A stretch of 5,046 bases of DNA from Bacteroidota bacterium (GTDB lineage Bacteria > Bacteroidota > Bacteroidia > NS11-12g > UBA955). The notes under the pieces were generated by a model. It worked only from the letters and a program-made list of their open reading frames with translations, made no database searches and was not told where the DNA came from. The DNA is taken from NCBI GenBank assembly GCA_947460045.1, contig CANHGC010000143.1:1-5046 (forward strand), written 5' to 3'. A program made the translations under genes and the position numbers. Below are positions 1-5,046 of the stretch, in pieces; the stretch's first letter is position 1, and every line of letters begins with the position of its first letter.

Positions 1-717
1 AAATTGAGCGCCAAAGGCGTTTGGTATATATTGCCCGCCAAGAAAATGGGAGAAGATTTGGCCGTGTATGACACTGTAGAAGCTGCTCACGCAGATAATG
101 ATGGTAGTCAAGCCCTCAAAACTTTCCACTTTTTACGCCAGCAACGCAAAATGGCCGGCGGCTTGCCAAACCATTCTCTGGTAGATTTTATCGCCGATGA
201 TCAAGTGGATTACTTCGGCGGATTCGCGGTAACAACAGGCATCGGCTTAGAGCCCATTGTGGCTGCTTTTGAGGCCCAGTACGACGATTATCAATCGATC
301 ATGGCAAAAGCCCTTGCAGACCGATTGGCTGAGAGCTTTGCAGAGGTATTGCACCAAAAGGTAAGAACCCAATTCTGGGGATATGCCGATGAATCACAGT
401 TGAGCAACGAAGACCTCATCCGTGAGAAATACCAGGGCATCCGGCCTGCGCCCGGCTACCCAGCATGCCCAGACCACACAGAAAAATCTACGCTGTTTAA
501 CCTACTCGGTGCCCCGGAATCTGCAGGTATCATCTTAACCGAATCCATGGCCATGCTACCCGCTGCCTCCGTCAGCGGCTGGTATTTTGCCCACCCCCAA
601 AGTAAATACTTTGGTTTGGGCAAAATCAACAAAGACCAAGTGGTGCAATACGCAGAAAGAAAAGGCATGGACTTGGAAACCGCAGAACGCTGGCTTAGCC
701 CCGTCCTCGCATATTAA
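1..717 (+). CDS. metH: Methionine synthase, cobalamin-dependent (MetH), C-terminal AdoMet-binding reactivation domain; 5' truncated by window edge
   Basis: MetH transfers a methyl group from 5-methyltetrahydrofolate to homocysteine through methylcobalamin in the cytoplasm. The part seen here, 238 residues before TAA at 715-717, is most of the C-terminal activation domain, which binds S-adenosylmethionine to remethylate cob(II)alamin after accidental oxidation. The signature is RPAPGYPACPDHTEK (bases 442-486), matching the family R-x-x-x-G-Y AdoMet-binding motif. Other family hallmarks are LPNHSLVDFIA (about residue 55), DYFGGFAVTTG (about 70), the VSGWYFAHPQSKYF block (about 190-204) and the closing ERWLSPVLAY. 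The frame is open from base 1, so the start and the homocysteine, folate and cobalamin domains lie upstream; the TTG at base 4 is not a real start. The frame is intact with no sign of decay. It is convergent with the minus-strand cluster and probably unrelated to it. Identity is near certain; only the domain order upstream is unseen. Confidence 0.96.
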   Translation, partial: KLSAKGVWYILPAKKMGEDLAVYDTVEAAHADNDGSQALKTFHFLRQQRKMAGGLPNHSLVDFIADDQVDYFGGFAVTTGIGLEPIVAAFEAQYDDYQSIMAKALADRLAESFAEVLHQKVRTQFWGYADESQLSNEDLIREKYQGIRPAPGYPACPDHTEKSTLFNLLGAPESAGIILTESMAMLPAASVSGWYFAHPQSKYFGLGKINKDQVVQYAERKGMDLETAERWLSPVLAY

Positions 718-754
718 TTCCCCCTTACACCCCTAAAACCCTCAAAAAGGGAAT
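717..754. terminator. Weak candidate bidirectional terminator between convergent genes
   Basis: The gap between the metH stop and the stop of the MbnH-like gene contains short inverted repeats. ATTCCC (717-722) can pair with GGGAAT (749-754), and a smaller alternative hairpin pairs CCCT (739-742) with AGGG (748-751) around a five-base A-rich loop. Stems are only 4-6 bp and no clean U-tract follows on either strand, so this is a possible rather than a convincing intrinsic terminator. Its main support is position, between two convergent stop codons. Confidence 0.25.
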
Positions 755-1882
755 CTATTTCTTAAATGGATTGGCAAATGCCGGATTGGCCAAAAACGCC
801 GTATCCGTCATCGTCAACAAAAACGCTTTCAAATCGGCCTTCTGCTGCGCCGTTAACTTCAATTGCTTGTTGCCATGGGCCGCCATCATCGGACTGATCG
901 TGGGCGATAAATAATTCACGTTGTCGCTGTAGTGGTTGATCACATCGTCCAATGTCGCAAACCGACCGTCGTGCATATACGGACCTGTAACCTCAATGTT
1001 CAACAAACTCGGGGTCTTAAACAGTCCGCGATCGGCTGGGTTCCCAGTAATCGCACCGTAGCCTTTATCAGGGAAATTGCCATCCAAACCGTTGTTCGCA
1101 ATGCCACCCATATCAGGGTTGTTCTGCTGCGCCAATCCTCCGCCATGACAGTGAAAACAATCGGCCCCAGTGGTTAATCCAGTAACTGCATCAAAATCAA
1201 CCAAACCATTGAACAACAACGCGCCTCGCTTCTCACTATCATTCAACAAACTAAACTTGCCTGGGAAAAATGCATTGAACCGACTCTCTTTGCTCACAAG
1301 CGTTAAAAGAAATTGCTCCAACGCCTTCGACATGTCAAACACATTGGGCTTAGAACCAAAAGCCTTGTCAAAATACTCAATATATCGCTGCGTTCTACCC
1401 AATTTCTTGGCCAACAAAGGCAATGTCATTGCCATCTCATTGTGCGCCTGAATGGGCTCAAAAACCAACTCGCGAAGTGTGCTCTGACGAGCATCCCAAA
1501 AGAATTTCTTACTATAAGCCAAATTGTACAAACTGCTGCTGTTTCTATTGGCCTGCAACCCGTAAATGCCCGTACTCAATCGCTTGGTCTCGGTAAACGC
1601 ATTTTCCTGCCTGTGACAACTGCCACATGAAATGGAACTATCGAAAGACAACATCGGATCGTAAAACAACATCCGACCCAAATACACCCCCTCCACCGTA
1701 AATGGGTTGTCAGACGGTAAGGCCGGCATACCAAACTTCCCAGCCGGAAATATGCTCGTTGGATCAATCACCGTGGGCTGATATACCTTCGGCTCGCCGC
1801 CCACCAATGGATCTTTCGGGTCTTTTTTACACGACCACAATCCTAACGTGAGGCACAATCCAAGTAAGGCAATACGGTTCAT
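755..1882 (-). CDS. mbnH: MbnH-like di-haem cytochrome c peroxidase/MauG-family lipoprotein
   Basis: A c-type di-haem protein of the bCcP/MauG superfamily, 375 aa from the ATG at 1882. Two haem sites are visible: C86-G-S-C89-H90 and C242-F-H-C245-H246. Between them FFWDAR (W129) probably corresponds to the inter-haem Trp loop FWDGR of MauG-type enzymes. After haem 2 come KTPSLLNIEVTGPYMHDGRFATL (about 289-311, family core) and INHY; Tyr318 aligns, in my reading, with the Tyr ligand of MauG where classical peroxidases have Met. The N-terminus is a short hydrophobic signal ending L-W-S-C18, a plausible lipobox. The ATG at 1882 lies 10 bp after the upstream stop and starts this signal directly; a start at 1912 would overlap the upstream gene and add ten polar residues. 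Adjacency to an MbnP-like gene indicates an MbnH role: oxidising a Trp of the partner to kynurenine for copper binding. A generic peroxide-reducing cytochrome c peroxidase is the alternative. Last gene of the minus-strand cluster. Confidence 0.9.
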   Translation of the reverse strand: MNRIALLGLCLTLGLWSCKKDPKDPLVGGEPKVYQPTVIDPTSIFPAGKFGMPALPSDNPFTVEGVYLGRMLFYDPMLSFDSSISCGSCHRQENAFTETKRLSTGIYGLQANRNSSSLYNLAYSKKFFWDARQSTLRELVFEPIQAHNEMAMTLPLLAKKLGRTQRYIEYFDKAFGSKPNVFDMSKALEQFLLTLVSKESRFNAFFPGKFSLLNDSEKRGALLFNGLVDFDAVTGLTTGADCFHCHGGGLAQQNNPDMGGIANNGLDGNFPDKGYGAITGNPADRGLFKTPSLLNIEVTGPYMHDGRFATLDDVINHYSDNVNYLSPTISPMMAAHGNKQLKLTAQQKADLKAFLLTMTDTAFLANPAFANPFKK

Positions 1883-1892
1883 GATCAAGCTT

Positions 1893-2699
1893 TTAGGGTA
1901 TCGCAATCTCAAATGCAGAATTCTGCTGCAAATTGTCTAACAACTTTTGCATCAAAGCCATTTCCTTCACTCCCTCCGAATGTGATACAGAACCCTTCTT
2001 CAATTCAATCCCTTGATACAATCGGTTGATGTGGTATTTGAAACCCACAGACGTTGTGGCCTTGTCCTTCACCTCAAAAGTAGCAGCGCCCAATGCACCA
2101 CCCACTGGCACCTCGAAACTCCGAACCATTACGTCTGTAGCCGTGTGGAAACTCATGCCCTTGCTGTATTTATCCGTTAAACTGTCCCTGTAATTGCCAT
2201 CAATCGCTTGGAAGATGTAACCACCAGCCCAGCCCCAATGCATGCCCGTGAGATTTCCATTCAACGGATGCTCAGCACCCCATTGGTTGGGATCGCCATG
2301 GTTCACCGCAGAGTCCATACCCAGCATAAACTTGACCGACTTGTACTTCCCAACAGGAACCTCATATTTAAACTGCGTTCTGCCCTTTTTAAAATCGATC
2401 CACTGATATCCATCACCCAACAAAACCTCGGTTCCATCTTCCTTCACCAACGACAGTTTACTCACAATCATCCCGAAATTGAAAAATTGTATGTACTCCT
2501 TTTGAGTCAATGGTTGCTCGAACCAGCCCGATAAAAATGTCAACGGACTACCATTCCACAAAGCACTGAAATTCAACTCAACCGTGGGTTTATCTTCAAC
2601 CACAACCACCGGCGGTTCGATCGGATCTTCACAAGCCTGAAAGCCCAAAGACAACAAGGCCAATGCACAACCCAAAATCCGATTTTTCATATGCTTCAT
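1893..2699 (-). CDS. mbnP: MbnP-like copper-binding lipoprotein (predicted substrate of the MbnH-like enzyme)
   Basis: A 268-aa exported protein recognised as MbnP-like by its central block: VKFMLGMDSAVNH (about 122-134), then the Asp/Pro-rich stretch and NLTGMHWGWAGGYIF (149-163). This matches the family pattern of a beta-rich domain with a conserved WxW; here W155-G-W157, codons at 2237-2229. In characterised MbnP the first Trp of this motif is converted to kynurenine by MbnH, and the protein then binds one Cu(I). His134, His144, His154, His185 (SFHTAT) and His223 (KYHIN) are candidate ligands, not assigned from sequence alone. The N-terminus has a hydrophobic stretch ending FQAC23, a plausible lipobox, followed by a Pro/Val/Glu-rich linker (EDPIEPPVVVVEDKP), so it is probably membrane-anchored. 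I chose the ATG at 2699, two bases after the upstream TGA, with an A-rich leader. The ATG at 2690 (MKNRILG) is equally plausible; a TTG at 2705 would overlap the previous gene. The next gene begins 10 bp after its stop. Confidence 0.87.
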   Translation of the reverse strand: MKHMKNRILGCALALLSLGFQACEDPIEPPVVVVEDKPTVELNFSALWNGSPLTFLSGWFEQPLTQKEYIQFFNFGMIVSKLSLVKEDGTEVLLGDGYQWIDFKKGRTQFKYEVPVGKYKSVKFMLGMDSAVNHGDPNQWGAEHPLNGNLTGMHWGWAGGYIFQAIDGNYRDSLTDKYSKGMSFHTATDVMVRSFEVPVGGALGAATFEVKDKATTSVGFKYHINRLYQGIELKKGSVSHSEGVKEMALMQKLLDNLQQNSAFEIAIP

Positions 2700-2701
2700 G
2701 T

Positions 2702-4636
2702 TCAATTTTTTATCACTTTATACGAATATACAAAATTTCCGTCGTTTAACCGAATGAAATAAGGCCCCGCACTCAACCCCTCTAGGCTCACCTGTACTTG
2801 GTTTGCGGACCGACCTCCTGTATCAATTTCCCGCACTTTTTTCCCAATTCCATTGTAAATATCCATAGAGATCACAGACGCATTCCTCGCATAAATCGTG
2901 AACAAATCACCACCCGTTGGATTGGGAAACAACTCAAATGGCATCGGCTGCACGCGATTCAAATTGATACCTCCCACACTCGCCTTGGCCAAAACTTTTA
3001 CATAGGGATCAAAAATCATGGTATCCACCTGGAAATCCATCTTCAATTTCATACTCGCATCCAACACATTGGGCTCCCACAAAATGAAACGCTCTTTCCC
3101 ATCCCCCTTCACCAACATAGGCACCTTGATGTACCACAACGGCACACTGCTGTGCGATGGCATTTGATTGTATTGGATTGTGAGCTCATCGCCCTTTTGC
3201 TTCCAATTGATTTTCACATACGGAAACCCTTCGCCATAATACCATTGCTGGAAAAACGTATCCAAATTTCGCCCACTCGATTTCTCCATATACCACTGCA
3301 AATCAGCAGTCTTCGCAAAACCATACGTGGTGTTCTTGCCCCGCAAATACATCCTACAACCCTCAAAAAATGCACTATCCCCCACCTTGTCTCTCAACAT
3401 GTGTAATACCCATGCGCCCTTCGTATAGGTCAATCGCCCGTTAAACAACCCCCCCACATTCAATGTGTCTTTCGGAAAAACAGAACCGCCATCGTTGCCA
3501 GTCACATTGCTCCTCATCCCACGCAAACGAATCAGACCTTCTTGTTTCGGACGCAAATACTCATAAACCAACTCCGTTAAATACGTTGCAAATCCCTCGT
3601 TCAACCACAAATCTTGCCATGTCCCGCATGTGACCATGTTCCCAAACCACTGATGCGCCAATTCATGCGCCATCAAATCGTAAGAAAAATTCACCATGAA
3701 ACTCATCGTCTGATGCTCCATGCCACCGCCCCAAGTGAATTGCGCATGCCCGTACTTCTCCTCCACAAACGGATATGGCACAAACAAACTATCAAACAAC
3801 CTCAACATCGGCAACACATCCTTTGTCTCCCGCTCCGCATCCGTCCTGAACTGAGGAAATACAAAATTCTGAACCGGCAACGGCTTCGCCCTACCCAACA
3901 AATTGGCATACTGCGTGTATTCGCTGTAATTGGTCACCGCAATAGCCACCAAATACGTAACAATCGGATATCGATGCTTCCATACCATCAACCGCTGTGA
4001 ATCGCTCAATACCTCATTCCTCACCAACACGCCATTGCTCGCCGCCTTCAACGATGTATCCGTATATACCCAAATGTCCAAACTATCTATTTTGTCGTGC
4101 AAACTTTGCTTACACGGCCACCAATATTGTGCGCCATAAGGTTCGCTCAAAGTATGTACGATTGGGCCCTTCATGTGATTGTCGTGAACGAAATACCCAA
4201 AACCGCCACCATTGGTTGGATTTCCCTGATAAACGATGCCAACCGAATCCCTCTCCCCCGCCTTCCAACCCAATGGTTTGAAAACGTACAGCTGGTTTCC
4301 GGCCCGTCGATACATCAACAAATCCCCATTCTTGCCATATACACGATCTACTTTAAGGTTCGATGATAGGTCAAAACCCACCGAATCCGTATTCTCGATA
4401 ACCGTAAATTCTGCCAAAACATCGCCCCGGAAATAAGGACCTTTGATCGGATTCACCCACCATTTACAGCGATTGTAATCAATCAAATACCCATGTTTTA
4501 CACCGGAATTGTTTCGCCGCGATAATTGCCTATCCGCATGCGCACCCTCCTTGCAGATAAACTCATCAGGCAACTCCTGAGCACTTCCAGGCAGAACCCA
4601 TAATCCCAACACCATCAATCCGATAAGAAATCGCAT
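2702..4636 (-). CDS. Secreted M1-family zinc aminopeptidase with T9SS C-terminal sorting domain
   Basis: An exported gluzincin metallopeptidase of 644 aa that removes N-terminal amino acids from peptides. Residues 1-19 form a signal peptide (MRFLIGLMVLGLWVLPGSA) with probable cleavage before Gln20. An N-terminal beta domain is followed by the catalytic domain: GGMEHQ (304-309, replacing the textbook GAMEN exopeptidase motif), zinc site HELAH (324-328) with the third ligand Glu347 in NEGFATY, and the likely catalytic Tyr404 in YTKG. There is no large C-terminal helical domain of the ERAP/PepN kind. Instead, after about residue 567, FELFPNPTGGDLF through GPYFIRL to the end forms a type A Por secretion sorting domain, normally removed when cargo crosses the outer membrane. 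I start at the ATG at 4636 because it opens the signal peptide directly; in-frame ATG 4654 and GTG 4660 are alternatives. First gene of the cluster; its TGA lies two bases before the MbnP-like ATG. Substrate unknown. Confidence 0.94.
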   Translation of the reverse strand: MRFLIGLMVLGLWVLPGSAQELPDEFICKEGAHADRQLSRRNNSGVKHGYLIDYNRCKWWVNPIKGPYFRGDVLAEFTVIENTDSVGFDLSSNLKVDRVYGKNGDLLMYRRAGNQLYVFKPLGWKAGERDSVGIVYQGNPTNGGGFGYFVHDNHMKGPIVHTLSEPYGAQYWWPCKQSLHDKIDSLDIWVYTDTSLKAASNGVLVRNEVLSDSQRLMVWKHRYPIVTYLVAIAVTNYSEYTQYANLLGRAKPLPVQNFVFPQFRTDAERETKDVLPMLRLFDSLFVPYPFVEEKYGHAQFTWGGGMEHQTMSFMVNFSYDLMAHELAHQWFGNMVTCGTWQDLWLNEGFATYLTELVYEYLRPKQEGLIRLRGMRSNVTGNDGGSVFPKDTLNVGGLFNGRLTYTKGAWVLHMLRDKVGDSAFFEGCRMYLRGKNTTYGFAKTADLQWYMEKSSGRNLDTFFQQWYYGEGFPYVKINWKQKGDELTIQYNQMPSHSSVPLWYIKVPMLVKGDGKERFILWEPNVLDASMKLKMDFQVDTMIFDPYVKVLAKASVGGINLNRVQPMPFELFPNPTGGDLFTIYARNASVISMDIYNGIGKKVREIDTGGRSANQVQVSLEGLSAGPYFIRLNDGNFVYSYKVIKN

Positions 4637-4640
4637 ATTA

Positions 4641-4671
4641 CAAAGTTCCAACATACACACTGAGCAAACAA
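4641..4671 (-). promoter_or_regulatory. Candidate Bacteroidota-type promoter for the aminopeptidase-mbnP-mbnH cluster
   Basis: On the minus strand GAACTTTG (4648-4641) matches the Bacteroidota -7 consensus TAnnTTTG at all but the first defined base. A TTG (4671-4669) lies 20 bases upstream, and TTTG copies occur at 4668-4665 and 4675-4672, compatible with the loose -33 element. Transcription would start at about 4636-4634, essentially at the aminopeptidase ATG, giving little or no leader. The match is short and imperfect, so confidence is low. Confidence 0.33.
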
Positions 4672-4718
4672 CAAATCAACAAGGAAAATACACAACTCTT
4701 ACACATGGCAAAATCCCT

Positions 4719-5046
4719 ATGCCCAACTCTCTTACCTTTGTTGATGTGAAATTCAAGTGGTTGCCCCTGTTTTTAATCATTATTTTGGGATGTATTTGGG
4801 GTAGCTCCTTCATCCTCATGAAACGCGGACTCACCGTGTTTACGCCCATCCAAGTTGCTGGAATGAGGCTGGTATTTGCCGGCATTTTTCTCACCCCCTG
4901 GGTATATCGATACTCCATTGGCTCCAAATCGTGGACCCAAGAATCCCCATCGAACCCACCCAAAAAACTCCTACAACCCATCGATTATTTCTACCTGTTT
5001 ATGACAGGTTTTGTGGGAAATGCCATCCCCGCATACCTCTTCTCCA
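4719..5046 (+). CDS. EamA/DMT-superfamily membrane transporter, N-terminal part; 3' truncated by window edge
   Basis: The first 109 residues of a polytopic inner-membrane protein of the drug/metabolite transporter superfamily (EamA type), which usually has ten transmembrane helices and exports small metabolites; the substrate cannot be read from this fragment. Helix 1 is about residues 14-35 and contains the family-typical GCIWGSSFILMKRGL. Helix 2 is about 41-63 (FTPIQVAGMRLVFAG), with the usual Arg after a Gly-Met. A polar, Pro/Ser/Lys-rich loop of about 25 residues follows, longer than usual, then helix 3 begins about 89 and carries GNAIPAYLFS at the edge. The start is uncertain. The ATG at 4719 is used here, but the GTG at 4746 would give the natural-looking VKFKWLPLFL start immediately before helix 1 and sits just after a promoter-like box. 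It is divergent from the aminopeptidase, so the two may share a regulatory region; no functional tie is visible. Confidence 0.88.
   Translation, partial: MPNSLTFVDVKFKWLPLFLIIILGCIWGSSFILMKRGLTVFTPIQVAGMRLVFAGIFLTPWVYRYSIGSKSWTQESPSNPPKKLLQPIDYFYLFMTGFVGNAIPAYLFS
4733..4740 (+). promoter_or_regulatory. Candidate -7 promoter element for the EamA-family gene
   Basis: TACCTTTG at these positions is an exact match to the Bacteroidota -7 consensus TAnnTTTG. No good TTG-type -33 element lies 17-23 bases upstream, which weakens the call. If active, transcription would begin near 4745-4748. The ATG at 4719 would then be outside the transcript, and the GTG at 4746 would be at or very near the 5' end. 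Six defined bases can match by chance, so this is tentative. Confidence 0.33.

Noticed and set aside
932..1630. Several overlapping plus-strand open frames opposite the MbnH-like gene
   Set aside because: They overlap each other and lie antisense to a gene with two CxxCH sites. Their translations show no family features.
1883..1912. An upstream start at 1912 for the MbnH-like gene
   Set aside because: It would overlap the MbnP-like coding end by 20 bases and place ten polar residues before an otherwise complete lipoprotein signal that begins at the ATG at 1882.
2208..2534. A plus-strand 108-codon frame opposite the MbnP-like gene
   Set aside because: It is antisense to the WxW-containing coding region and its translation has no recognisable motif.
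755..2705. A methanobactin biosynthesis operon
   Set aside because: Only MbnP- and MbnH-like genes are present. No short Cys-containing precursor peptide, MbnB/MbnC-like gene or transporter for methanobactin is visible in the window.
2798..3406. A 202-codon plus-strand open frame opposite the aminopeptidase gene
   Set aside because: It is antisense to a well-supported coding frame with catalytic and sorting motifs. Its translation is a His/Ile/Arg/Pro-rich mixture with no recognisable domain, typical of a shadow frame.
4676..4981. A minus-strand 101-codon frame opposite the transporter and extending toward the aminopeptidase start
   Set aside because: It is antisense to clear EamA helices. 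It reads as a low-complexity shadow and would block the intergenic region.

Overview
The window looks like chromosomal DNA of a Bacteroidota bacterium. The evidence is a Por/type IX secretion (T9SS) C-terminal sorting domain on a secreted protease, a GSA|Q signal-peptidase site of the kind common in that phylum, two short-signal lipoproteins, no convincing Shine-Dalgarno sequences, and promoter-like matches to the Bacteroidota -7 consensus TAnnTTTG. I see no tRNA, rRNA, insertion sequence, CRISPR array or phage gene. The window is almost fully coding; the longest non-coding stretch is about 80-110 bp.

Layout. Positions 1-717 (+) hold the 3' end of metH, cobalamin-dependent methionine synthase, covering most of the AdoMet-binding reactivation domain. 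A short convergent gap (718-754) separates it from a tightly packed minus-strand cluster that reads from 4636 down to 755. In transcription order the cluster is a secreted M1-family zinc aminopeptidase with a T9SS sorting domain (4636-2702), an MbnP-like lipoprotein (2699-1893), and an MbnH-like di-haem enzyme of the bacterial cytochrome c peroxidase/MauG superfamily (1882-755). Gaps are 2 bp and 10 bp, so one transcript and translational coupling are likely. A divergent EamA/DMT-family membrane transporter (+) starts at 4719 or 4746 and runs off the right edge.

The most interesting part is the MbnP/MbnH pair. In methanotrophs MbnH oxidises the first Trp of a WxW motif in MbnP to kynurenine, which creates a high-affinity Cu(I) site. 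The MbnP-like protein here carries that motif (W-G-W, codons at 2237-2229). The MbnH-like protein carries two CxxCH haem sites and a Tyr at the position I align with the unusual MauG haem ligand. No methanobactin precursor or biosynthesis gene is visible, so this would be a stand-alone copper-handling pair, with both partners probably lipid-anchored and made together with an exported peptidase. The functional link to the peptidase is inferred from gene order only.
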